Origin: Pegoplata infirma
Lineage: Eukaryota > Arthropoda > Insecta > Diptera > Anthomyiidae
Length of the DNA stretch: 64,000 bases
Assembly (NCBI GenBank): GCA_963921195.1
Contig: OY992536.1
Span: 99,101,550 to 99,165,549 of the forward strand
Reading direction: 5' to 3'
How positions within the stretch are numbered: the stretch's first letter is position 1; every line of letters starts with the position of its first letter. The position numbers and the translations under genes were made by a program. Of the stretch, positions 20,011-30,514 are shown piece by piece. Below the pieces are notes generated by a model. The model made no database searches. It was not told where the DNA came from and saw only the letters and a list, made by a program, of their open reading frames with translations.

Positions 20011-21104
20011 AGATGGACACTATGCATTGAATCTACAATGCAAATAAGGAAAGCTGAGACACAGACATGGTATGCAATTCTACAAGGTGAACCTCTTAAC
20101 CCTATTGCCGGTTTCTCGGAATTAGTCCATGTAATTGACATGAATGACATTGGGAAAACATCAAAATAAAGCGGAATAATAAAAAACGTTTGCGCATATT
20201 CGACAGCTTTAGCTACGACGAAGCCAGCACGTGTTTCGGCGACAAGGCTGCATATGTTAAAGACAATTTAAGTACGGCGAATATGGTTTCAATTTGAAAC
20301 ATGTAAGGCATAAGCTACAATGTTGAAAATCTGTTCGTACATGTCTTTAATAATTTACACAAAGATATGATGCTGCGTGTTGACGGTGACGTCGAGAGAG
20401 TAGGCTATAACTCAGATTTAATTCGATAAAGTCGACATATTAATGCCACATTGTAAACAACACATAGACAGCACAAAATCTTAAATTTTTTATAAAAAAT
20501 ATGAGGAACTAATTTATTTCATTAATAAAAAAGGTTAGCAAAAATAATGTGTTTATATATTTGCTAAATGTATATTAACCAAAATATTAACTTTCCGTTG
20601 CAGACGGTGGTGGTTTATCCAAACATTTGCGGCATCCGCCACGCTTCACAAATCGGAACTTTTATGATATTACTTGGAATCTCCACCTAATGTAGACAGT
20701 TTAAATTTTAAGGAACGCCGTAAAAAACCGAAAACAAATTTAAGAGAACTAATTTGACGTTTTTGAAACAGATTCCACACATGGTTCAGATCCATTTTTA
20801 GGTGAAAATTATCATCATGCGAGTGAGACTTTATTGAAATTAAGGTCTTGTTTTTTTTTTACAATTAATTTTTTTGTTTTAGGTTCTCAATTTGTGGCAG
20901 AATGTGAAGTGAAGTTTGTTGATTCAATTGACGTAAAGATATTAAGTGAAGTTACAACAACAAAAGTAAATAATTGTACTTTAGAATAGTAGTTTAGAAT
21001 TTGAAGACTGTATCGTAGAATTCGTTGGGTTAGTGATAATTCAGCATCTACACCCACCACACAAAATCTAACGACACAAAAAGATACCGACTGTGGTTTA
21101 TTAA
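20011..21104 (+). repeat. Repeated block with exon-like segments (copy S1)
   Basis: It starts with a gypsy Pol tail ([20 protein letters not shown]) shared with 36915-37010. A coding-like stretch, LRVDGDVERVG, comes next, then a pyrimidine-rich CTTTCCGTTGCAG acceptor at 20591-20603. Its donor has mutated to GTTAGC here but is GTAAGC in the sister at 29501. Beyond it a frame reads FETDSTHGSDPFLGE and, after another TTTTAG, SQFVAECEV. Related copies lie at 29160-29830, 30530-30835 and 37060-37375. The protein is not recognised. Confidence 0.45.
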
Positions 21105-22023
21105 AAGTTTCTGTAGAAAAAATTCTTTAGAAAAATAGCCTCACAATCAGGTAATTTCTATGGAAAAATTGTCTCAGAATCTAAAAATTGTTCTAAAGTA
21201 AAATTGTCTTAGAATCTGAGATTTTTTTGTACAGAAAAATTGTCCCAGAACCTAAGACTTTTTCCGTATAAAAATTGTCACAGAATCTAAAATTTGTTTT
21301 GTAGAAAACTTGTCCCAGAACCTGAGATTTTTTCTGTAGAAAAATTGTCACAGAATCTACAATTTGTTCTGTAGAAAACTTGTCTCAGAATCTGAGATTT
21401 TTTCTATAGAAAAATTGTTACAGAATTTGCGACTTTTTTATAGAAAAGTTGTACCAAAATGCAAGACTTTTTCTATAGAAAAAAATGTATCAGAATTAGA
21501 GAATTTTATATATATTCTATAGAAAAAATTTCTCAGAATTACAGAACTTTTTTTATGGAACAAATAACCAAGAATCTGACAATTTTTCTAACAAAAAATA
21601 TATCTTAGGATTTGAATTTTTTTCTATAGAAAAATACGTCTCAGAAACTTAAAAATTTTCTTTAGAAAAAATGGACCGAGTCTGAACATTTTTCTATAAA
21701 AATGTTTCTCAAAACATTTTAAAAATTTGTCAAAAACAATTTTCTATAGAAAGTTTCCCAAAACCAATTGTTTTATAGAAAATTTCTCAGACAATTTATC
21801 TATACAAAATTTCCCAGAAAAAATTTCTCAAAGAAAATTTGTAAATAGAAAATTTCACAAAGGCACTTTTTCGATAGAAAATTTATCAAAGTCAATTTTT
21901 CTATATAAAATTTTTAAAAGACAGGTTTTCTATAGAAAACTTTTTAAAGATAATTTTTCTATATAAACTTTCTCAAAGACAATTTTTATATACAAAATTT
22001 CTAAAAGATAGGTTTTCTATAGA
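21105..22023 (+). repeat. Degenerate minisatellite array (copy 1)
   Basis: About 25 imperfect units of roughly 35-40 bp alternate TCTATAGAAAA with TTGTCTCAGAATCT-like words. Divergence rises towards the right, where units shorten to TCTATAGAAAATTTC. Short frames inside only reflect the repeat. Two sister arrays with the same flanks are at 30945 and 37735. Confidence 0.75.
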
Positions 22024-22200
22024 AAATTCAGAAAATCGATAAAGTTGTTAAACAATTGCGAGTTATAATTAATGAAAATGAACGAAATGCGAAGTGAAAC
22101 AAACTATAAAAGTGCAGCAAGCGGTATCGTATATAGAAAATGAATATTGTGAAAATTAATAAAAAGAAATTTAAGGTATATCTCGTGGATATAGTTATAT
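22024..22200 (+). repeat. Copy of the SAP-type gag tail
   Basis: CAGAAAATCGATAAAGTTG and ATTGCGAGTTATAATTA match the gag segment at 10886-10940. The same pairing with the minisatellite occurs at 32621 and 38566. After this come sequences ending TATATCTCGTGGATAT. Confidence 0.55.
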
Positions 22201-22377
22201 GGGACTCTAACCCAGTCAAAGATTTTACCATTTGACTGCTCTGACATTCAAATGACTTCATCATTTGAATGTTCTGCCTGTTTGCATGCAGACTTGTAAC
22301 ATGATCCTTCATTGGTTCTGTATTCTTCATAAATAAAGAATTTCAGAGTATGTATGTTTCATGCATAAATGAACATA

Positions 22378-22671
22378 CCATAGTAAAAATGTATAGATAT
22401 ATTTTTATATATCACGTCTTATCCGAGATTTGAAAGATCTTACTCGGATCAGTACTGATCCGAAATTTGAAAGATCAGTACTGATCCGAAAAATGTATCG
22501 CTAAGATTAGATCAGTTTTAAGCGGACGGATACAATGTCATCCGAAAAATGGGTTTATATAATTAGATAAACCCATTTTTCGGATGAAATTGTATCCCTG
22601 CGATTAAAACTGATCTAATCTTAGCGATACATTTTTCGGATCAGTGCAGATCCTTCACATTTTTACTTGGG
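22378..22671. mobile_element. TA-flanked hairpin MITE, 294 bp
   Basis: The ends read CCATAGTAAAAATGTATAG and, in reverse complement, CCCAAGTAAAAATGTGAAG, with TA just outside each. Inside, 22474-22557 and 22567-22651 form a near-perfect hairpin with about 84-bp arms and a 9-base loop. A TA duplication and this architecture fit Tc1/mariner-type MITEs. It carries no coding capacity. Confidence 0.75.
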
Positions 22672-22673
22672 TA

Positions 22674-23865
22674 CACACGAACATATGTAATTCGGTTATA
22701 AACAAATCTGATTAGTTAACAGATTTGTCATTTAAATAAAAATATTTAAGTTTGATTTAAGTTTGAGAAATAAAAAGATCAACAAATCTGCATAGCTTGC
22801 AGATTCATCATTTTATAAATTTAAAATTTAAGTAGATCTAAGTTTTTGTAAATAAATAAAGCTAGTACAATAAAACCAAGCAAAGAAGCCGTTTCATTTG
22901 TTACTCACGTAACTGGCGACGAGGAGAAAAATTTTAAAAATCAAAGAAGATTTTTTAAAGACAACAAATTTAAAAAATCAAAGAAGATTTTTTAAAGACA
23001 AAAAATTTGGAAAATCAAAGAAGATTTTTTTAAAGGAATAACACTCTCGGAAATATGTTTTTTTAAAAGAAACAATTTTTTTTTTTAATTGAAAAGTTAT
23101 AATAAAAATAATAATTTTTAAAAAAGTTAAAAAAAAGAAAAAACATTTGCTTAAATTTCAACAACTAAATAAATGTTAAAATAACTTTAAAATAAAAATT
23201 TAACTTACTAAATTAAAATCCATCAAATAGAAAAAACAACGTAATATTGTTTTTCCACAATTAAAATAAAAGAACAAAAGAACTCTGCAACAAAGAAACA
23301 AAATATCAAGTGCATAATTTCAACTATTCAACTATACAACCCACAACAACAAGAATTAAAAAAAATCAACATTGCCGGAAACTCTAACTATTAGTATCAA
23401 CCATAGAAAAGATTAGAAGGTACGCAGTGTTGTATTTGATGTATTTTCCAATATGGTGGCAAAATGCTTGTTCTTCCTCATCTCACACGTATTTAATATC
23501 AAATTAGATTCTTTGTTTATAAAAAAATGGAATTTGTCTTTCATTTAATTAAATTTATTATTTATTTTGCTTTATTCAACGTTTTTTTAAAGATAATACG
23601 CACTATTGATAGCTTTAAACCTTTTGTTTTTTCTTTTGTTGTTTTTTTTGTTGTTGTTCTCCTTTATGTTGCATTGTTTTTATTAAACGTCAAGTTACAT
23701 AATGTGCTGTCACTAATACTTATTCAAGCGAAATACGACTCTGTTACACATCTATTTTTTTCTATGGTATCAACAGACAACAACAACGTCAACAGAAGGA
23801 GCTAAAAACTGGTGTATTTATTATCTATATAGTATGTATAAAATGAAATTTTAATTAATAGTTTT
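22674..23865 (+). other. LTR end, candidate primer site and long leader, no clear gene
   Basis: An LTR-like end with AATAAA signals precedes TGGCGACGAGGAG at 22914-22926, a candidate primer site. After that come near copies of AAAATCAAAGAAGATTTTTTAAAG (three around 22930-23030) and AT-rich leader. The stretch near 23245 (ATTGTTTTTCCACAATTAAA) is shared with 15445. I see nothing else that I can assign. Confidence 0.4.
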
Positions 23866-24264
23866 GAAACAAATTTAAGATTATAAAATTTTAAGAAAAT
23901 TGTAATTGCAAGTTAGGGAAAAAGTGCTATTATACCAATTTTATTTTTTTGTTAAATTTTTGTGCATAATTTATACAATACAACTTTTGCTACAAACTGA
24001 CGGACATTTGTTGAATTAAATAAATAAATATATAAATATTTTTTTTTGATAAATGAAAGAATTGTTATTCGAAACGGACTTTTGGGGGTTGATTTTAAGG
24101 TTCTTTAGAGTTCAAAAGGAAGATTTTTCTCTCCTTCTCTTATATTTTTTTTTCTCTCAACGTTTTTGTCATCGTAGGGGAAGGGAAATTATTTTTTTGT
24201 GTTTTTGGAGAATTTAAAATTGTGTTAATATTCCCACTTGAAATATAACATTTAAAAAAAAAAA

Positions 24265-25184
24265 ATGGAGATGAGTATAATCCACCAATTTAATCTAGTA
24301 CTAAATTGTATTAGAGAAATCCCAGCTTTCGACGGGACTGATCCAAATCAGTTGCCGGACTTTTTGGCACAAGTTGAAGCACTGTTGCCATCTATACTTT
24401 TGTTTGAAGAGAACAATAGGACTATACTACTGGGTTACATTAAAAATAAATGCACAGGAGTGACAAGAGAAGCACTCCACCGGCATGGAAATATAGTCAG
24501 TTGGCAGGAGCTCAAAGAAGTTCTCCTGAACAATTTTGGCGAAAGGGAAACAAGTACTATAGACTCTTGATGGACAAACTCAAGACCTACAGAGTGGATT
24601 CCACTATAGAAAAATACCACTTTGGTATAAATAAGTTGAGAAATAGACTCCATATTAGACGCTTAACTCATGGAGAAGAGGGTTTCTCAACCGAATAAAT
24701 AAATAGAATATCGTTACAGGTATTTAAAGAACACTTATCTGAACCAACAAAGACTATGATCTTTGCAAGAAACCCAGATACACTTGAAGCAGCATTTAAG
24801 ATAATTCTGGAGGCAAGGCACCAGAATTACACTGCTTTTGGTGTCAATAAACGGAATGATAATCCGAGTTCCTCATTTAGGAAAAATTTTAGTGACGATG
24901 TTAGTAACAATCGCTCTAACAATAACGGTAATAAAAACCAAAATCCTTTTTATAATAACCACAACAAGAACAATGGAAGTGGTAACGACCATAATAACAG
25001 TGGTGGTAATAACCGCAACACTGAAAATAACCAACAACAGAACTACCAAAATTCTGGTAATTCAAAACGGCAATCCAACCAATCGAAAATCTCTAATAAT
25101 TCGAATTGGAATGCTGAACCAATGGACATTGGAAACTACAATGTAAATTTTCGGGAGGACGAACAAAACAACTTCCCTATATAA
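24265..25184 (+). pseudogene. gag: Gag of copy G2
   Basis: ATG at 24265 starts about 100 intact residues, including the GTDPNQLPDFL segment lost in G1. A small indel at about 24560 shifts the frame and a TAA at 24696-24698 breaks it again. From 24710 the frame is open through LEAAFKIILEARHQN and a long Asn-rich tail to 25184. The poly-Asn tail with PMDIGNYN takes the place of a zinc knuckle; none is visible. Confidence 0.7.
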
Positions 25185-25849
25185 TAATCGAAAATCCGAT
25201 TAAAACACTGCGTTTCATTATTGATACTGGAGCAGAGTTCAGAGTCATAAATGAAAGCCTTTGCAGTCCAAAGTGTAAATTCCTCATTTTTAAAGAATTT
25301 AATTTAGAAGATTACTTCTGCGAATTCTTAGAATTCAATTTTAATAATACATTTGACGGATAAAATAAATACACAAAATGATATCCCGGTGTATTCTAAA
25401 ATCTATAGATACCCAAAAATCCATGAAAAGGAAATAAACAAGCAAATTGAAGAAATACTTGAACAGTGAATAATTAGAGAATCCTCAAGCCCTTACAACA
25501 GCCCTATTTGGATAGTTCCAAAGAAGATGGACTCGTCAAACATTCAAAGGTGGCGTCTTGTAGTTGACTACAGGAAATTGGCATCACTATCGAAGATAGG
25601 TTTAAAATCCCAAATATGAATGATATATTTGATAAATTGAGAAGATGTAAATATTTTAAAACTCTCGATTTAGCCCAAGGCTTTCATCAAATTGAAATGG
25701 ATGAAAGAGACATCCATAAAACTGCATTTTCAACAGCGAATGGTCATTATGAATTCCTTCGAATGCCATTTGGTTTGAAAAATGTCCCCTCTACTTTACA
25801 GAGACTGATGAACGAAGTCTTAAAGGAATATATAGGGAAATTTTTCTTA
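25185..25849 (+). pseudogene. pol: Protease remnant and RT N-terminal half of copy G2
   Basis: It contains IIDTGAEFRVINE, then a short bridge, then [25 protein letters not shown] and [10 protein letters not shown] 7-base or larger loss after this shifts the frame, and [21 protein letters not shown] follows, intact through [19 protein letters not shown]. The RT stops at the DNA element; the catalytic tyrosine-aspartates lie on its far side. Confidence 0.75.
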
Positions 25850-25864
25850 CCCGGCTAAAAATGT

Positions 25865-26066
25865 TGTATATTATCATATATGATATCATATATGAGACCA
25901 TATACAATAGCATATATAGTATCAAATATGGTCTCATATATGATCATATTCCAAAATTGGCGCTTATATAAGACACGATCATATATGATCTAATATATGT
26001 GATCATATATTAGATCATATATTGAATCATATATTGGATAATATATTGAATCATATATGGGATCAT
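25865..26066. repeat. Left palindromic array of the TA element
   Basis: About ten overlapping variants of CATATATGATC/GATCATATATG occur, many self-complementary, with spacing of 15-25 bases. Confidence 0.75.
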
Positions 26067-27006
26067 ATATGATGTCGTTTTCAATTTGTTTTACATTCTT
26101 TTTCATATTATGTATTTATTTTTTTCATTTTAAACTATATGTAATAGATTATTATGTATATATTCACCAGAATTGCAAACGGTGTACATAAGTATAATTT
26201 AAAATTAAAAATATTTTTTTTTATTAATTTTGGTGTTTTCATATATTTTAATGAAACCCTTTAATTTTATGATTTTCATTTTTTAGTTACTATCGTTTGC
26301 ATTTTTGGTGACCATATAAAAATAAATAATTTAACTTATAGATATGAGAATACATTTTGATAGTCAACAAAATAAATTGAACATAAAAGATCTTATATAT
26401 CAAGTTTTTCAATTGATATCAATTACGAAAGATGGGAGCAAAGAGCTTATTAAAGGAACGTTGATTTCCATTGTGTTTTCTTGTTTTAGTGTTAATTCCG
26501 ATTATCTTCAGACTTAGCGTTTTTGTTATGGTATAAGCCTCTTTTTTACAATATTTATAGTCAAAATCTGAAAAAGGATATAAAATAATATTAATATTTG
26601 AGATATTTCTAGAATTTTTATTGTATTAAAGTATTACCAACGATAGCATTTGGTGCTAATAGGTTAATGATAACACGGATGTCATTTAACGAAGCAACCA
26701 TCTACCTTTAAAGATTGGCTAGATACTGCTAGTTACATACATACATGTTGGAGTGTATTTTGTTAAGACCATGGGATGCTTAAGTCCATTGGATGCTAAA
26801 GACTATGGAATGCTTTTCAAGGAAAGATATATTGTCTTTCAGAAATACATCTGAAAAAATATTAAAAATTATTACACATTTCTTTTTTATTCCAGCAAAA
26901 AAGAACTTGCTACTACTAAATGCATGCATCAAAATTCATAGCAAGCAAATAATTACTTAAGACTTCGATTAAAAGCAATATATTCAGTAGTATGTATTTT
27001 ATCTTG

Positions 27007-27119
27007 CTGGGTTATGTTTGTAAGAATATTTGAAGGATTGGGATAAAAACTATTTCTACTTACATCATGTTTGTAAGGATATTTGAAGGACTGGGATAAA
27101 AACTATTTCTAATTACATC
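27007..27119 (+). repeat. Tandem duplication, about 53-bp unit
   Basis: ATGTTTGTAAG(A/G)ATATTTGAAGGA followed by GGGATAAAAACTATTTCTA occurs twice in succession inside the TA element. Confidence 0.8.
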
Positions 27120-27214
27120 ATGGTGACAATGTGCCAGATTGTCACTTTCGCTTATAGACAGCTTTCTTGTAATTGTATAAAAACGTTGTCCTTCCTAAAT
27201 CGTTACTCAACCTT

Positions 27215-27705
27215 AAAACTGATCGTTCTTTTTATTTCGACTTGCTATGGCGATAGTAAGCGATTTCAAAATAGTTTGTAGTGTTGGAACCGTAGTGGTA
27301 ACGTTATGGTCGTGCATATGCCCTCTGCTCCAAGTTAAGCGAGCTTAACGTACCTCCGCATGGTTGAATTTTCTAGTAACTCGGCCTTCAAACTTCTTAT
27401 ACATACGTTCTTTCCATTTCCAATTTGCTACAGTAAGGGATTTCAAAATAATTTATAGTGTTGGAATCGTAGTGATAACATTTCTGGTGGTGCATATGTC
27501 CTCTTCTCCAAGTTGAATGAGCTTAACGTTACTCGGCCTCAAAACTGCTTATACGTTCTATCATTTTCAATTTGTTATGGCGACATTAAGGGATTTCAAA
27601 ATAGTTTGGAGTATTGCAATCGCAGTGAAAACATAATGGTGGTGCATATGCCCTCTCCACGAAGTTGCACGAGATTAACGAAGCTGCGTAGTTTAATTTT
27701 CTTCA
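27215..27705 (+). repeat. Three tandem imperfect units of about 150-175 bp
   Basis: Each unit contains GATTTCAAAATA, then TCGTAGTG-like and TGGTGCATATG, CCTCT and AGCTTAACG. They start near 27215, 27390 and 27541. The spacing differs because the first unit carries extra sequence. The function is unknown. Confidence 0.75.
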
Positions 27706-28082
27706 ACATCAAAGCACTCTATATTATTGTATTTGCGACATATGTTCATTTACTCATTTTGAATATGATCTTGTTTTGGAATAAAATTTCCACGCTTATA
27801 CTTGTTATGACGATGAACTGGGAAAAAAAATACACATGATTTTAAAATTCTAAATTCATTTAAAATTCTAATAAAAACTTACCTTTTCCATTTTCTTTAT
27901 GTAAAAGTAACTTTTTTAATCAGAATATTTTGCAACTAGGAAACAATATTTTTTAAATTATTGATACGAATCGGTATTAAGAATAAATATGGTAATAAAA
28001 TATAATTTCAATCGTACAAAACTTTTATTTTGTAATTCCGGTTGATATTTTCATACACATGCACTAAAATTTAACATTTTAT

Positions 28083-28240
28083 GATAACATATATGTTTCC
28101 ATATATGATATCATATATGGCACATATTTTATATACGGCCACATATATGGGATCGTTTCTTGCATATATGGTCACATATATGTTTCCATATATTTCATAT
28201 ATGATCATATAAAGATCTATATATAAGCATATACGAACAT
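28083..28240. repeat. Right palindromic array of the TA element
   Basis: It mirrors the left array: ATATATGTTTCCATATATG, GATATCATATATGG and similar half-palindromes repeat up to the terminal inverted repeat. Confidence 0.7.
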
Positions 28241-28300
28241 ACACATTTATTTTTAGCCGGGTAGTTAATTTGGATGATATCCTAATATTCTCTATAGAGA

Positions 28301-28990
28301 TGCTATTCCGTGTGGCCTGTCTTCGTGTTCAAGAAATGTAATCAGTTCTAGTGGTGGCATCTGCTGTGATAGATGTATGAAGTGGCACCATATGAAATGT
28401 GTTGATGTTTCAACTGATGAGTTTAATTTTCTACACAAAAATAAAGGAAAATTTGGGTATACTTGTGAAGAATGCTCCAAATTGTCTACTGCTTCCAGTT
28501 TTGGTGTCTCTGAGCTGAGTGAGGAAATGCGTAGTTCAAATGCTAGCATCCAGAAAAAGCTTGATGCCTTGTTGTGCAAAATGGATTGTTATGATGTTAA
28601 GGTGAATGGTCTTAATGAAGAAGTTAATAAACTATGTTGATGAATGCAGTGCTTGAAGATAAAAATTAAGTACTACAAAAAATATTTAACAGGCCAGACA
28701 TCATGATTAATGGACTGCCCATTAAAAACATTGATTTGAAGGAAGTGGTAATAAAAATTTTTGAGTTTCTGGGCGAAACCATAAATGAATATGATTTGAA
28801 TGTTTGCCGCTATAGCAATAATCGAAAATGTGTCCTAATAAAATTTATCTCTCTTATTAAAAGAAATTTAATCATGGCATGTTACTTTAATAAAGCAAAT
28901 TGTTCTAACATGACATCGATATCCTCAAGATAGAGGTATGTAGCACCCTTGGGTCATCCTGGTGTTTCTAGTGTTCAGATGGACACTATG
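28301..28990 (+). pseudogene. PHD-finger ORF1 block, copy 3
   Basis: It has the same finger and coiled coil as copies 1 and 2, at the same junction after RT (ILIFS). Copy 3 has independent substitutions, such as an Arg replacing one position before the last CxxC and loss of the glycine in ICCGRC (now ICCDRC). It then continues like copy 2 through IDLKEVVIKIFEFLGE with a somewhat cleaner frame at 28703-28900. Confidence 0.65.
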
Positions 28991-29957
28991 CATTGAATCT
29001 ACAATGCAAATAAGGAAAGCTGAGACACAGACAGGGTATGCAATTCTACAAGGTGAACCTCTTAACCCTATTGCTGGTTTCTCGGAATTAGTCCATGTAA
29101 TTGACATGAATGACATTGGAAAAACATCAAAATAAAGCGGAATAATAAAAAACGTTTGGGCATATTCGACAGCTTTAGCTACGACGAAGGCAGCACGTGT
29201 TTCGGCGACAAGGCTGCATATGTTAAAGACAATTTAAGTACGGCGAATATGGTTTCAATCTGAAACATGTTAGGCATAAGCTACAATGTTGAAAATCTGT
29301 TCGTACATGTCTTTAATAATTTACACAAAGATACGATGCTGCGTGTTGACGGTGACGTCGAGAGAGTAGGCGATAACTCAGATTTAATGCGATAAAGTCG
29401 ACATATTAATGCCACATTGTAAACAACACATAGACAACACAAAATCTTAAATTTTTTTATAAAAAATATGAGGAACTAATTTATTTCATTAATTAAAAAG
29501 GTAAGCAAAAATAATGTGTTTATATATTTGCCAAATGTATATTAATCAAAATATTAACTTTCCGTTGCAGACGGTGGTGGTTTATCCGAACATTTGCGGC
29601 AATTTTAAGGAACGCCATAAAAAGCCTAAAACAAATTTAAGGGAACTGATTTGACGTTCTTGAAACAGATTCCACACATGGTTCAGATTCATTTTTGGGT
29701 GAAAATCGTCATCATCATACGAGTGAGACTTTATTGAAATTATGCTTTTTTTATTACATTTAATTTTTGTTTTGGCTCTCAATTTGTGGAAGAAAGTGAA
29801 GTGGTGTGGTCTACACCATCTGCTATATGCAAGTTAAGGAACAATGGTTCTTTGTCTTAGATTAATGTTCCGTTATTATAAATATGAATCAAAACATAAC
29901 AATGAAAGTATCTATTCATGTTACAGTGCAATAACCTACCAAAACTCCATAATGATG
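28991..29957 (+). repeat. Repeated block with exon-like segments (copy following chimera 3)
   Basis: This matches 20020-20900: Pol tail (FDSFSYDEG), LRVDGDVERVGDNSD, and an intron-like 29501-29570 with good GTAAGC donor and TTGCAG acceptor. After the acceptor it is deleted relative to S1 and goes directly to the AATTTTAAGGAACGCC segment. The last 130 bases are unlike S1 and contain the target of the hAT element. Confidence 0.45.
29501..29570 (+). other. Intron-like segment with canonical splice signals
   Basis: GTAAGC at the left, a pyrimidine-rich tract and TTGCAG at the right, 70 bp long, which is the usual fly intron size. In the sister at 20534-20603 the donor has decayed. Whether it was ever spliced cannot be seen here. 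Confidence 0.35.
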
Positions 29958-29965
29958 CTGATAAC

Positions 29966-30506
29966 TAGGGATGCGATTTCCATGCAAATGCATGTTTTTT
30001 GTCGATAGTCTAAAAACGATATTGACCAATTATCTTTCTGAATCAAGAAATTTGCGTTAAAATGGCATCGATTTGTTTTTGCATATTTTGGTTTTAAATG
30101 CATATTTTGTGCATATTTCCATCTTTTAAGTGCATATTTTTGCATATTTTGGCATAAATTAGCAAAAACACAAATTCAAATTTATTTGTTTCGAAAACTG
30201 TTTAAAATTTGAAAAAATTATTTTGAAAATAAAAAAAATTTTTTTTTTTTTTATTATTTAAAATTTTTTTATAGATTGTTTAGTTTCTAAAAAATCTTGC
30301 TTACATAAAGTTTTAAATGTTACTATTCAAACCCGGCATTATTTTTCACTTTTTTAGAAGTTTTTCGCATTAAAACAAAATTTTTATTGCACAAATTTTA
30401 TTTTTTAGTGCATATTTTTAGGTTTTTTAGTGCATATTTTGAATTTTTTAGCGCATATCTTAAGCGCATATTTTCGATTTTTTAGTGCATGAAAATCTTA
30501 TCCCTA
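29966..30506. mobile_element. Non-autonomous hAT element, 541 bp
   Basis: Target duplication CTGATAAC lies at 29958-29965 and 30507-30514. The ends begin TAGGGAT in both directions and stay similar for about 20 bases. Multiple TGCATATTTT words sit near both ends, again in the same orientation. No transposase is encoded. Confidence 0.88.
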
Positions 30507-30514
30507 CTGATAAC

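Larger units (their letters stand above)
25850..28261. mobile_element. TA-flanked 2.4 kb DNA element with palindromic subterminal arrays
   Basis: The ends are CCCGGCTAAAAAT and its reverse complement ATTTTTAGCCGGG, flanked by TA at 25848-25849 and 28262-28263. The empty site exists in G1 (17411) and in the chimera at 19287. Next to each end is a cluster of ATCATATATGAT-type palindromes (25865-26066, 28083-28240). The 2 kb centre has no convincing transposase frame but has internal tandem repeats. TA duplication suggests the Tc1/mariner superfamily; I cannot name a family. Confidence 0.8.
23866..28300 (+). mobile_element. Gypsy-type element copy G2, interrupted
   Basis: Leader, gag, protease and RT match G1 but with fewer lesions. 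RT is broken at 25849 by a 2.4 kb DNA element and resumes at 28262 with LDDILIFS, followed by the PHD block as in the other two chimeras. No LTR is visible on either side. Confidence 0.75.

Noticed and set aside
21105..22023. Array of regularly spaced repeats, considered as CRISPR-like
   Set aside because: Units are degenerate, contiguous and lack unique spacers; the context is eukaryotic transposons.
23527..23805. 92-codon hydrophobic frame starting with ATG
   Set aside because: Its composition follows from TTT/GTT-rich DNA (poly-T and TTG runs). No homologue recognised, it sits in an element leader, and nothing supports translation.
29936..30145. Minus-strand open frame with repeated KYA-type peptides
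   Set aside because: It lies across a hAT end and its target, and mirrors the TGCATATTTT subterminal repeats.
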